NCBI GenBank assembly: GCA_945787125.1
Contig: CALZHW010000006.1
Location: 1 to 53,009, forward strand
Origin: an uncultured Ectothiorhodospiraceae bacterium
GTDB taxonomy: Bacteria; Pseudomonadota; Gammaproteobacteria; S012-40
Length of the DNA: 53,009 nucleotides
Reading direction: 5' to 3'
Positions 33,181-41,395 of the stretch are shown here, one piece after another. The notes beneath the pieces were generated by a model that saw only the letters and a program-made list of their open reading frames with translations, was not told where the DNA came from and ran no database searches. The translations under genes were made by a program, and so were the position numbers. The stretch's first letter is position 1. Each line of letters opens with the position of its first letter.

Positions 33181-33459
33181 TTAGGAACGTGAATGAAATA
33201 ACTTGGATATCTGACGCTCATATTTAGTCTGTATTGGCAGGTTCTAATTGAACAAAAGTGCATTAGGGCAGGACGCCCGTAAGTAGAATAACGCAGGAGC
33301 AGTTATCGAGGAATAGTCGTTCTATTTCGAGCTTTTGTGATTGCAGAACGTGCCAAGACGGGCTGAAGATGACGACTGCATGGATGCAGGAGGTAGAGCG
33401 ACTCAGGAGATAAAGCCGAGATGTAAAGATGGGTAAGTTATTTCATACACGTTCCTTAG
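33181..33459. repeat. MITE-like element, family D (full copy, carries module C)
   Basis: A 279-base element with 24-25-base inverted ends: TTAGGAACGTGAATGAAATA at 33181 and TATTTCATACACGTTCCTTAG ending at 33459. The interior contains module C pieces (GCATTAGGGCAGGACGCCCG, ACGCAGGAGCAGTTATCGAG, GACTGCATGGATGCAGGAGG) that also occur at 26746, 30185-30240 and 39936. There is no ORF. It begins directly after the triheme cytochrome stop codon. The rest of the gap to 33575 shows nothing else. Confidence 0.85.
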
Positions 33460-33575
33460 CACAGCAATGCTCTCACCACTCATCAACATTTTATATACCG
33501 CTTAACAAAGAATGTTTGCACCCAGGATTCAAATGATTTAGCTTTACAATCTAATTATCTAATGAGTGCGCTTCA

Positions 33576-34484
33576 TTGCTCAATCAAATAAATCAAAAAG
33601 CCATCACCCTGCTCCGTCAACTTGATGACAGCAGGTTATCAACACGACTGCTTAGGGCCTTATATTGTACAATTTTAGAAATAAATGATAGCTATCTCAC
33701 TCTGCACGCTAAAAGTCTGGTGTATAGCACTTTGGTTAGTCTTGTACCCATTCTTGCTATTGGCTTTTCGCTGCTAAAATACTTTGGCGTACACAATCAG
33801 ATTTCTCCCATGCTGCATAACCTACTAGAGCCACTGGGTGATAAAGGCGATGAGATTGCAAGCTATATTATTAACCTGATTGACAACGTTGATGTCAACT
33901 TACTAGGAATTGTTGGAACATTAATACTGCTATACACTGTTATAAACACACTGACCCAAATTGAAGAAACACTAAATCATATTTGGAAGGTTAATAAACC
34001 CCGCTTTTGGTTAAAGAGGGTTTTTTATTATCTGGGAGTCATTATGCTATCCCCTGCTCTTGTAGTTGCTGGCTTGCTACTCACTGCCAGCCTAATGAAC
34101 AGCAATTTTGTTCAGACCATTCTCGAATTAGAGCCCTTTGGCACCTTGTATCTAACCCTCGTTTCTTTATTGCCATACTTTACAGTGATAATCGGCTTCA
34201 CGTTGGTTTATCTCTTTTTACCGAATACCAAAGTCAAAATTCTCACCGCCTTTGTCGGTGGTTTATCAGCGGGCTTGGCATGGAAACTTGTTGGTTATTT
34301 ATTTGCAGTATTTTTAAAAAACTCCTCCAATTATGATTTAATTTACTCTGGATTTGCAGCATTAATCATCTTTTTACTCTGGCTTTATATTAGCTGGTTG
34401 ATTTTTTTACTGGGCGGTCTGTTTGCTTATTCATTTCAAAACAGCGAAGTGTTCAATCAACCGGACAAAGAAAACGTAAAATAA
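33576..34484 (+). CDS. YihY/BrkB family inner-membrane protein
   Basis: A 302-aa integral membrane protein of the YihY/virulence factor BrkB family (once misnamed ribonuclease BN). About six membrane helices are visible, for example LVYSTLVSLVPILAIGFSLL, LLGIVGTLILLYTVINTLTQ, FYYLGVIMLSPALVVAGLLL and AALIIFLLWLYISWLIFLLG. The conserved block TQIEETLNHIWKV lies between helices. The molecular function is not established. The start is TTG 33576; no ATG fits the family N-terminus. It is followed 4 bases later by a hairpin shared with a convergent gene. Confidence 0.88.
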   Translation: MLNQINQKAITLLRQLDDSRLSTRLLRALYCTILEINDSYLTLHAKSLVYSTLVSLVPILAIGFSLLKYFGVHNQISPMLHNLLEPLGDKGDEIASYIINLIDNVDVNLLGIVGTLILLYTVINTLTQIEETLNHIWKVNKPRFWLKRVFYYLGVIMLSPALVVAGLLLTASLMNSNFVQTILELEPFGTLYLTLVSLLPYFTVIIGFTLVYLFLPNTKVKILTAFVGGLSAGLAWKLVGYLFAVFLKNSSNYDLIYSGFAALIIFLLWLYISWLIFLLGGLFAYSFQNSEVFNQPDKENVK

Positions 34485-34487
34485 AGA

Positions 34488-34519
34488 AATCAGAGCCCAT
34501 CAGTTAAATGGCTCTGATT
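34488..34519. terminator. Bidirectional hairpin between convergent genes
   Basis: A perfect 10-bp stem AATCAGAGCC/GGCTCTGATT with a 12-base loop, between the stop of the plus-strand YihY gene (34484) and the stop of the minus-strand secreted-protein gene (34540). On the minus strand the stem is followed by TCTTTATTTTACG, T-rich enough for intrinsic termination. Confidence 0.7.
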
Positions 34520-34539
34520 CCTTAAAAGTTCTATGGCGT

Positions 34540-35067
34540 TTAATTGTCAGAAACGAAGGTTTCGTCTTTGGCTGCTTCAGCATCGTCAGACGATGTTAAT
34601 TCTTTAACTTTTGATTTTAGTTTATCAAAAAAACCTGGTTCGTCGGCTTCTTTAGTGCTCGCTTCTAATTGCGCATCTCCCTCTACTGCAACTTCTGCTT
34701 GCGCTTCGACAGCACTTGCTTCTTCGCTGTCGGCAAGCGCATTTAATTTATCTTTAGCCGGTTCAGCTGTAGTTTCTTTCGCTGTTTCAAGTTGCTGCTC
34801 GGTTTTAGCTTGAGCGTCAGACGCAGTGCTTTCGCCTTGACCAATGATATCAGCGGCTTTATCTTTAGCGTCGTTTAGCAAGTTTTCTGAGCTTGCATCT
34901 TCAACATTAATACCACTTGCCATGGATTTGCCGGACGATATAGTATCGCTAACTTTTTGCACAACTTCCGCTTGATCAACAGCGTGAACAACACTGACAG
35001 CAGGCACCAATAAACTGGCAGCGAACAAAACACTTAATGCGGCAGGATGTTTTTTAATGAGTTTCAT
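34540..35067 (-). CDS. Secreted acidic, Ala/Glu-rich hypothetical protein
   Basis: A 175-aa protein with a clear signal peptide (KKHPAALSVLFAASLLVPAV, cleaved near VVHA). The mature part is low-complexity and strongly acidic, rich in Ala, Glu, Asp, Ser and Lys, and probably helical or disordered (KTEQQLETAKETTAEPAKDK). A short motif GFFDKLKSKVKELTSSDD sits near the C-terminus. No family is recognised. ATG 35067 follows AAGGAAA. It ends 20 bases before the shared hairpin. A role as an envelope stress or spacer protein would be a guess. Confidence 0.65.
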   Translation of the reverse strand: MKLIKKHPAALSVLFAASLLVPAVSVVHAVDQAEVVQKVSDTISSGKSMASGINVEDASSENLLNDAKDKAADIIGQGESTASDAQAKTEQQLETAKETTAEPAKDKLNALADSEEASAVEAQAEVAVEGDAQLEASTKEADEPGFFDKLKSKVKELTSSDDAEAAKDETFVSDN

Positions 35068-35449
35068 AGATATTTCCTTATAGAGTCATTAGTTTGGTAA
35101 AGATAGTTTGCTGAAATCTTGCGAATTTTTAGGCAGGGTATACCATAGAACTCAAACAGAAAAATGTGCATAATCATCGGGGTTAGCGTCCAACACCATC
35201 TACTGACACACATTTTAGAGCCAAGAAATACAGCTGTCTTAGTCTAGGCTCAGTGCGTTACGATAGCTAGCTTTTAATCGTAAAACATTGTCAGGAACGT
35301 GCACCACTACTCTGGAAAACTCAGCTGAGCATGACTTTAGGAGCAATGCCCAGAAAGTTACGCTCAAATATTCACCATTACATCAAGAGAAACAACAAAT
35401 ACCCGGCTACACTTGTTACAATAGCGTATGACTTCACATAAAGCGTAAA
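35068..35449. other. Gene-free 382-base gap
   Basis: No supported gene. The only structure seen is an isolated family D-like end (CAGGAACGTGCACCAC at 35291) without a clear partner. Promoters for the secreted-protein gene (leftward) and the RIO kinase (rightward) must lie here. Confidence 0.5.
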
Positions 35450-36307
35450 ATGAAAATACCAAACAGATTGCAGCCGCTAATCGACAATGGACTCATCGAT
35501 AGCATTATTTGTCAGTTAAAAAGTGGGAAAGAAGCCCAAGTTTACATGGTTCGTTGTGGCGAGAATGTGCGCTGCGCCAAGGTCTACAAAGAAGCCAATC
35601 AACGCAGCTTCAAGCAAGCCGTACAATACCAGGAAGGTCGAACATCGCGGAACAGCCGTCGCTCGCGTGCCATGCAGAAACGTACTCGTTATGGACAAAA
35701 AGAAAGCGAACAGGCCTGGCTTTCCGCTGAGGTAGATGCGCTATACAAGCTTGCTGCTGCGGGCGTGCGTGTACCCGAACCCTATGGTTTTGTTGATGGC
35801 GTATTACTCATGGAGCTAATTACCGATGACAATGGCCACGCAGCACCTCGCTTGAGTGATGTCATCTTTAGCGATGAGCAAGCACTGGAATACCATGAGC
35901 GGCTTATTGGTGAAATCGTACGCATGCTCTGTGCCGGACTAGTGCACGGCGATCTTTCTGAGTTCAACGTTTTAGTTGACCAAAACGGCCCTGTGATTAT
36001 CGACCTGCCGCAAGCTGTCAATGCCGCTGGCAACAACAACGCCGCTATGATGCTTGAACGAGACATCAACAACATGCGGGACTATTTCGGTCGTTACGCA
36101 CCTGAGCTACTGAGCACTGCATACAGCAAAGAGATCTGGAGCCATTACGAAAAAGGCAGGCTTAAACCCGACAGCACATTAACTGGTCAATATACAGAAA
36201 GTAGCTTCACGGCCGATGTTGATGGCGTTATGGTAGTCATCAATGACGCTCTGGAAGAAGAACTGGAACGACGCCGTTACGCGCAGGAGCAACTTGAAGA
36301 TAAATAA
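35450..36307 (+). CDS. RIO1-like serine/threonine protein kinase
   Basis: A 285-aa bacterial RIO-type kinase (like Pseudomonas PA4780). The phosphate loop and ATP-binding Lys lie in SGKEAQVYMVRCGENVRCAK VY. The flexible Arg-rich loop RTSRNSRRSRAMQKRTRYG follows. The catalytic loop is LVHGDLSEFNVLVDQNG and the metal Asp lies in VIIDLPQAVN. Bacterial RIO kinases autophosphorylate, and targets are mostly unknown. Start ATG 35450. It stands alone; rlmF begins 80 bases later on the same strand. Confidence 0.9.
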   Translation: MKIPNRLQPLIDNGLIDSIICQLKSGKEAQVYMVRCGENVRCAKVYKEANQRSFKQAVQYQEGRTSRNSRRSRAMQKRTRYGQKESEQAWLSAEVDALYKLAAAGVRVPEPYGFVDGVLLMELITDDNGHAAPRLSDVIFSDEQALEYHERLIGEIVRMLCAGLVHGDLSEFNVLVDQNGPVIIDLPQAVNAAGNNNAAMMLERDINNMRDYFGRYAPELLSTAYSKEIWSHYEKGRLKPDSTLTGQYTESSFTADVDGVMVVINDALEEELERRRYAQEQLEDK

Positions 36308-36387
36308 CTCGCATTTATCCCAGATGCTCAAATTTATCAGTCCCGCTACGGAAAGCTGGGATAAAGAAACCGGTAAATTAATTTTTT

Positions 36388-37377
36388 ATGCGAAAAAAAA
36401 ATAAAGTGACACACCAGCGCCGGCAAGAAATAGCAAAAAAAGGATTGCTACACCCACGGAATCTTCATCAAGGGCGTTATGATTTAATCGCGCTAAGCAA
36501 AACCTGCCCTGAATTAAAAAAATACTGTAAAGCTAAACCGAACGGAGATATGAGCATAGATTTTAGTCATGCTAATGCCGTGCTTTGCTTAAACAAAGCG
36601 CTGTTGGCGCATTTCTATCACGTCACCCACTGGTGCATTCCCGCAGGCTATCTCTGCCCGCCGATCCCTGGACGAGCTGATTACATACACTATATTGCTG
36701 ATCTTTTAGCAACATCCAACCAAGGTAAAATACCTACAGACAAAAATCTAAAAGTGCTAGACATAGGCACTGGCGCGAATTGTATTTACCCAATTATCGG
36801 CAGCCAAAGTTACGGCTGGCAGTTTATCGCGACGGACATAGATCCTCGATCAATCAAATCAGCCAAGCTGATCGCAGAGTCAAACGGTTGCCTGAGCCAA
36901 TTAATTAAAGTGATACCGCAAAGTGAAAAACAGAAAATCTTCACAGGAATAATCAATGATGAAGACCGATTTGATCTTAGCCTGTGCAACCCACCCTTCA
37001 ACGCATCTTTAGCTGAAGCTCAATTCAACACCCAGCGTAAGCTGCAAAATCTGAACAAAGGCAAGTTAAAAAAAAGCCAGATCAAACGCAATTTTGCTGG
37101 TCAAGAAACGGAGTTATGCTATCCCGGGGGAGAAATCAATTTTTTAACAATCATGGCTAATGAAAGCAAAATTTTTAGCGAACAGGTTTACTGGTTTAGC
37201 AGCCTGGTTTCCAAGAATGAAAATATCCGTCCATTAAAAAAACGACTAATCAAATTGGGCGCCAGGCAGATTGAAGTGATCGAAATGTCTCAAGGACAAA
37301 AGATAAGCCGGCTTATTGCCTGGAGTTTCCTGTCAATTGAGCAGCAGCAGAAGTGGGCGCAAGAACGCTGGAATTGA
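36388..37377 (+). CDS. rlmF: 23S rRNA (adenine(1618)-N(6))-methyltransferase RlmF
   Basis: SAM-dependent N6-adenine methyltransferase for A1618 of 23S rRNA. The protein is 329 aa. The N-terminus LHPRNLHQGRYDLIALSKTC matches RlmF. The SAM motif is VLDIGTGANCIYPIIG, the acidic motif FIATDIDPRSIKSA, and the catalytic NPPF motif LSLCNPPFNAS. Start ATG 36388. Its last 65 bases overlap, on the opposite strand, the 3' end of the DUF2334 gene; the C-terminus (RLIAWSFLSIEQQQKWAQ) still looks like the family, so the overlap is real coding on this strand. Confidence 0.93.
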   Translation: MRKKNKVTHQRRQEIAKKGLLHPRNLHQGRYDLIALSKTCPELKKYCKAKPNGDMSIDFSHANAVLCLNKALLAHFYHVTHWCIPAGYLCPPIPGRADYIHYIADLLATSNQGKIPTDKNLKVLDIGTGANCIYPIIGSQSYGWQFIATDIDPRSIKSAKLIAESNGCLSQLIKVIPQSEKQKIFTGIINDEDRFDLSLCNPPFNASLAEAQFNTQRKLQNLNKGKLKKSQIKRNFAGQETELCYPGGEINFLTIMANESKIFSEQVYWFSSLVSKNENIRPLKKRLIKLGARQIEVIEMSQGQKISRLIAWSFLSIEQQQKWAQERWN

Positions 37378-39070
37378 TGTACTCTGACCCACCTATCCAG
37401 GAAAACCCCAGATCACTAATGCCATCAGTAAGGCATTTAAACGTCTCAAGACCCGCATCATCCTCACTTCCGTCAAGCAAAAATGGATGAAAGAAAAATG
37501 ATGCCACGCCATCCCTAACCACGCTCGCATAACGGGCGTTCTCTAGCAAGTCATCACAATCTTCACTGTATGAATTATTGACTTTTATGTCTAAATGAAC
37601 TTGGATATTACCAATATTTTCAGGTATTACACGCTGCCCATAATAGTCTTCATGAATAAGATAAGGAAAAAACTGGCCGATGGCAAAATCCTTACCGGCT
37701 TCGGCTGAGTGTAGATCAGGATTATCCGCCGTATAATAAACGACACGTTGATACGTTGCATCAAAACGTTCTGGAAACGTTTTATAAGCTAGTGGCGACG
37801 CCTGGTAATGGGGTGTGGTCCAGGCATAAGGCGCGAAGCCTGAAGCAGTAAGATCCGTCAAGCCCTGATCCAAAACCTCCAATAGTGATTGCTGCGTTTC
37901 ACCATCAATAAGCTGATTGTCAACGACGTTCCAGAATTCATAATCAGTACCCGACAAAGCATTCTCAGGATTTCTAATATTTCCATATTGATGAGTATAA
38001 CCATGCATCACAATGCTCCCACCATTCTCTGTCATGTACTTAAGCGTATTGATCAGCGAGGTAGCCTCAGAAAACATAATATCCTCTGCTTCACCATTAT
38101 TGGACACACCCAAAGGATCAAGATAACGTGGAATTACTGCGATAGAAAACGGAATATTCTTTTCTGCTAAGTGATCAGTAAGGGCAAGCAGGCTCTTAGT
38201 AGGCGTTTTGGCATTGACATCCTCTAACCGTACTAGGGCATGATGACTTTCTTCATGCGCCACATCCAGCATATCATGCAGCATATCGGCAAGGACAAGA
38301 TAACGGTCACGTGGCCCCATGAAACTAAATGGAATATCCCCAACATACCAAAAGTTGTCTGACTGGACAATGTAAGGGTTCTGCTCCGCGGTTTTTTGAT
38401 TCGTTATCGACACCCAAGTGCGCAACTTGGCTGGATTCTCGATGATTATCGTTCCCAAGTCGGGGTCAGCAATACCTTTTCCAGTTTCAGCATCGTACTG
38501 ATAATGTTTTATAAAGTCTTTGGACTTATATGTTATTTTGTCAAAAAAACCCGGCTCCTGTACCTCTGAGCTTGGAGGCACATTAAACCCTTTTACGCTA
38601 CCTGAACGAAAACCATGCTTCGCTACAAACCCCAATTCTGTCTCATCAGTCAATGCCCACAAATTGTACTTAAACCAAACTAAGGTATTTTTACTGGCCA
38701 CTGCATCACGCAGAAATTCACGAGGGATTTTATTGTCAAAGAAAGAACCCAGGTAGAACGTCGCACGATAATCGTTGAGCGATCCAGGTACGTAGCTATC
38801 GACCTCAACAAGCTCTACAGCGAGGTCGAAATGACCAATCAAATTACGTAAAACAATGGCATACGCCAGACCTAATTTCCCAAACTCACTTGAAGGCTCA
38901 GAATCATAAGCGATTAATACTTCTTTTTTTAGACTCGGTGACAGGTCTGGGTCATTAAGCGTCTGTGTTTCTGGTGTTACTGGCATATCAGGTGCGCCAG
39001 ATCTCCCGCAAGCACCGAGCAGCAGTGATATCAATAACGTTATTATTAACAAAGAATTTTTATTTATCAT
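37313..39070 (-). CDS. DUF2334 lipoprotein (polysaccharide-deacetylase-like)
   Basis: A 585-aa predicted lipoprotein: MINKNSLLIITLLISLLLGAC carries the lipobox with Cys about residue 21. The C-terminal half matches DUF2334, a polysaccharide-deacetylase-like barrel: FSIAVIPRYLDP, GGSIVMHGYTHQYGNIRNP (His pair typical of the metal site), YAWTTPHYQASPLA and ASFFFHPFLLDGSED. The N-terminal half (residues 45-250, starting LIAYDSEPSSEFGKLGLAYA) resembles a Rossmann-like or GATase-like module often fused in such proteins. A role in polysaccharide processing is inferred. It overlaps rlmF by 65 bases at the 3' end. Confidence 0.8.
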   Translation of the reverse strand: MINKNSLLIITLLISLLLGACGRSGAPDMPVTPETQTLNDPDLSPSLKKEVLIAYDSEPSSEFGKLGLAYAIVLRNLIGHFDLAVELVEVDSYVPGSLNDYRATFYLGSFFDNKIPREFLRDAVASKNTLVWFKYNLWALTDETELGFVAKHGFRSGSVKGFNVPPSSEVQEPGFFDKITYKSKDFIKHYQYDAETGKGIADPDLGTIIIENPAKLRTWVSITNQKTAEQNPYIVQSDNFWYVGDIPFSFMGPRDRYLVLADMLHDMLDVAHEESHHALVRLEDVNAKTPTKSLLALTDHLAEKNIPFSIAVIPRYLDPLGVSNNGEAEDIMFSEATSLINTLKYMTENGGSIVMHGYTHQYGNIRNPENALSGTDYEFWNVVDNQLIDGETQQSLLEVLDQGLTDLTASGFAPYAWTTPHYQASPLAYKTFPERFDATYQRVVYYTADNPDLHSAEAGKDFAIGQFFPYLIHEDYYGQRVIPENIGNIQVHLDIKVNNSYSEDCDDLLENARYASVVRDGVASFFFHPFLLDGSEDDAGLETFKCLTDGISDLGFSWIGGSEYINSSVLAPTSAAAQLTGNSRQ

Positions 39071-39429
39071 TAGTTAACCCACCAAAATGGAACAACGTCT
39101 GTTGATGAGTAATGGAGCACGGGGGAAATACACTGGATAGTCATTAGGAGAACTCTTTTTAGTTATTTTGTTGCTGTAAGCCGACAATTGTAATCTAAAG
39201 TGCTTCCTAAATACAAAATTTAATGCCCTACATAGTTTTTCGAACACCAAAACTCATGATGGTCATCGCTTTTAAGCTGGAGCCTGTCCGAATAATGATT
39301 GAGGAGATAAATAGGCCTTTTTGTGTTAAAGTAGGCAATGTTAATGAATTCCATCAGTTTTTGAGCTTCTCTGAGATAAGCATAAGATATCAGCAAGCTC
39401 TGAAAAAACAGATTCCTTGCTTGAAATAA

Positions 39430-39536
39430 TACCTAGATCCTGCAAGTGATCGTACCTGCGCAGTGCAAGATATTGATTTGCTATACGGACCAAGAGCCTG
39501 TGCTGAGTAGGAGCGAGCACTTGCAGGATTTAGGTA
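39430..39536. repeat. MITE-like element, family E
   Basis: A 107-base element with 19-base inverted ends (TACCTAGATCCTGCAAGTG at 39430-39448 and CACTTGCAGGATTTAGGTA at 39518-39536; 18 of 19 pair). A half-copy (TAAATCCTGCAAGTG) is at 43314-43328. It lies in the 39071-39622 gap, which also contains a lone family A end (GGAGCCTGTCCGA at 39281) and no gene that I can support. Confidence 0.75.
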
Positions 39537-39622
39537 ATAGCATTATTTTTTGCCCGCAAGGAAAATGCGATAGAGAGAAGCAAAACACAACGCAGTATAA
39601 TTTGTAATAGGGTCATTAAATT

Positions 39623-39883
39623 ATGACAATGCTTTCAGAAGTAAGTACAGCACTTGTTCAGGATAAATATCAAGTTGAATCGGTCGTAAAAGTCGATACA
39701 CCCAAGGGCATGACGGGTGATGAGTGGTATCACTACACTATCATTTTTGGTAAAAAAACCATTGAAGGCATGAAGCCCGGCTCTTTATTTAGTGTCACCC
39801 AGCACGCCGAAGAATTTGTTGAGAATCTCAATGAGCGCAGCGGTAAATACGGCAGTCAAGCATACCGTTCAAAGAAAAAATAA
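39623..39883 (+). CDS. Conserved-looking small hypothetical protein
   Basis: An 86-aa protein with an even alpha/beta composition: LVQDKYQVESVVKVDTPKG, then DEWYHYTIIFGKKTIEGMKP, ending in a basic tail (QAYRSKKK). There is no signal peptide. Start ATG 39623 (M at codon 3 is an alternative). Codon use looks like that of neighbouring core genes, which supports a real gene. I do not recognise the family with certainty. It stands alone between repeats. Confidence 0.65.
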   Translation: MTMLSEVSTALVQDKYQVESVVKVDTPKGMTGDEWYHYTIIFGKKTIEGMKPGSLFSVTQHAEEFVENLNERSGKYGSQAYRSKKK

Positions 39884-39935
39884 CTCACTTGCAGCACTTC
39901 GCCATCAAATTTCACAGTCCAGACACAAGAGGTGC

Positions 39936-40034
39936 GGGCCCATGGATGGGTGAAGGTAGAGCAATGCACTAGGGCAGGACGCCCGTAGGTAGAACAATGC
40001 AGGAGCAATTGCCGAGGAGAAATTGTCGGACAGA
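39936..40034. repeat. Module C copy next to the pentapeptide gene
   Basis: A repeat of about 100 bases: GGGCCCATGGATGGGTGAAG, AATGCACTAGGGCAGGACGC, AACAATGCAGGAGCAATTGC, ending GAGGAGAAATTGTCGGACAG. Nearly the same order of blocks occurs at 26746-26840 and partly at 33258-33312. The final GTCGGACAG matches the inner part of a family A end. It directly follows the pentapeptide gene stop on the minus strand. Confidence 0.65.
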
Positions 40035-40038
40035 ACCG

Positions 40039-40383
40039 CTAACAATTGAGCCGCATTCGCGTGCCACGAACCAGTGACATGGTGATCTCATCTGAACTAA
40101 ATTCTTTCGGGAAATACGCGCCGGAAACTTTAGCATCGTGAATGCTCGCACCATCAAGCCTGGTGCGGGTAAAGTCAATGCCACGTAAATCTGCCAAGCG
40201 AAAATAGCAGCCTGACATATTCAAACCACTCGCATCCATGCCGGTTAAATCCACTGCTCTGAAATCACACTGGCTTAAGTCACACTTTTGACCCTCTGCC
40301 TTACACTCATTAAACTCTTTGATCTTTCCTTCACGCAACAACTGATACATCTTATCTTTTTTGATTTGCGGCTGGCTGCTCAT
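40039..40383 (-). CDS. Pentapeptide-repeat protein
   Basis: A 114-aa protein with about ten pentapeptide repeats of the A(D/N)LXX type, which fold into a right-handed beta-helix: CDLSQCDFRAVDLTGMDASG, LNMSGCYFRLADLRGIDFTR, TRLDGASIHDAKVSGAYF. A short N-terminal helix (DKMYQLLREGKIKEFNEC) precedes them. There is no signal peptide. The target is unknown; such folds sometimes mimic DNA, but the repeat number here is small. It is flanked on both sides by repeats: module C at 39936-40034 and a family A end at 40419-40440. Confidence 0.85.
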   Translation of the reverse strand: MSSQPQIKKDKMYQLLREGKIKEFNECKAEGQKCDLSQCDFRAVDLTGMDASGLNMSGCYFRLADLRGIDFTRTRLDGASIHDAKVSGAYFPKEFSSDEITMSLVRGTRMRLNC

Positions 40384-40418
40384 TTCGCACCTTTACTATT
40401 TAGTTGAATTATCACATG

Positions 40419-40440
40419 CCATTCTCGGACAGGCTCCTAG
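40419..40440. repeat. Solitary family A end
   Basis: The 22 bases from CCATTCTCGGACAGG to CTCCTAG match exactly the right end of the family A elements at 7998-8019 and 30347-30368. The matching left end is not present in intact form; a partial GTCGGACAG is at 40025-40033 on the other side of the pentapeptide gene. It lies 36 bases upstream of that gene's start codon. Confidence 0.7.
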
Positions 40441-40486
40441 AACTATCGGCATACAAATCAAAAGCTTAAAAACTCGCTCCTATGCA

Positions 40487-41236
40487 TTAATCGAATTTGC
40501 CAATCATGCGCCCGTTAAGCGGCTGCACTGGGCGAGCGTTCCGCGGGAACAATTCGGTAAACGCTGCAACCTGGGCAGCCGAGACAAAACCATGCTCTTG
40601 TAAAACATTCCAGTTTACACCTTCTGAGCAAGGCGGCGCCGTCAAGGAGCCAGTATAATTAAAATACGCCTTATTGACAGGCAGTAAGTCATTGATATCA
40701 ATTGACTTATTGACTTTATTCAGGCCTTTTGACAGCGGCATGGCATCCCAAACTAAAGGCAGGAATTGATTGTCAGCGCCTTTATTAAATAACATCGCTA
40801 CAATGGCAAACCGACCGTCGTCAGCCTGATGCACCAGGTGCGCCGCTAAATCTGCTTGTCGACCATGTATCTTATGCTCACTAGGGCTATGGAATTGAAA
40901 ATGCCGTAAGTGAAACTTTTGACCACCAATGACGGCATAACTGCCCGGCGGATAATTCACTTGTATCATATGACCATCATTTATGACCACAAAGTCCGCT
41001 GCTGCCTGGTACTGAAACTCAATTGCCTGCAAACCCATCGCATGCTCACCAACAATATTGACCGGAGATTGCGACTTTCCCATATCACACATCACATAGT
41101 CCGAGCTAAGCATTACCCAATACTCCGGGCCTGTGACACCGTCATAAGTCCAATGTATTACTTCATTATTAGTGCCTTTTACTGTACATCCTGTGAGCAG
41201 TATAATCATCATGATAAGCAACCGCTTTTTTCCCAT
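40487..41236 (-). CDS. Alpha-carbonic anhydrase family lipoprotein with altered zinc ligand
   Basis: A 249-aa alpha-type carbonic anhydrase-like protein; the family interconverts CO2 and bicarbonate, usually in the periplasm. The N-terminus KRLLIMMIILLTGC has a lipobox (Cys about residue 17). Family blocks are WTYDGVTGPEYW, KSQSPVNIV, HSPSEHKIHGRQADLAAHLVH and YFNYTGSLTAPPCSEGVNW. In the usual HFH zinc motif the first His is Gln here (RHFQFHSPSEH), whereas the second His and the late AAHLVH His are kept. Activity is therefore uncertain. Start ATG 41236. Confidence 0.88.
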   Translation of the reverse strand: MGKKRLLIMMIILLTGCTVKGTNNEVIHWTYDGVTGPEYWVMLSSDYVMCDMGKSQSPVNIVGEHAMGLQAIEFQYQAAADFVVINDGHMIQVNYPPGSYAVIGGQKFHLRHFQFHSPSEHKIHGRQADLAAHLVHQADDGRFAIVAMLFNKGADNQFLPLVWDAMPLSKGLNKVNKSIDINDLLPVNKAYFNYTGSLTAPPCSEGVNWNVLQEHGFVSAAQVAAFTELFPRNARPVQPLNGRMIGKFD

Positions 41237-41395
41237 TTTTTTGTTCCTCTCTCTACATCATGTACAACTGGCAATTTTAAATGACTTTAATCAAACCAAA
41301 ATATTAACACAAGACTAAGTCAGCACCCACACTACCTCATGAAGTTTAATTTCTGCTATGATTCCGCTCTCAGAGCTGTATTACAAAGGAACTTC

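Noticed and set aside
33576..34484. Ribonuclease BN
   Set aside because: The old name of this membrane family is wrong; the true RNase BN/Z is a metallo-beta-lactamase protein.
39223..39429. 68-aa plus-strand frame in the gap before the family E element
   Set aside because: It passes through a family A repeat end (39281) and has no ribosome site or known motif.
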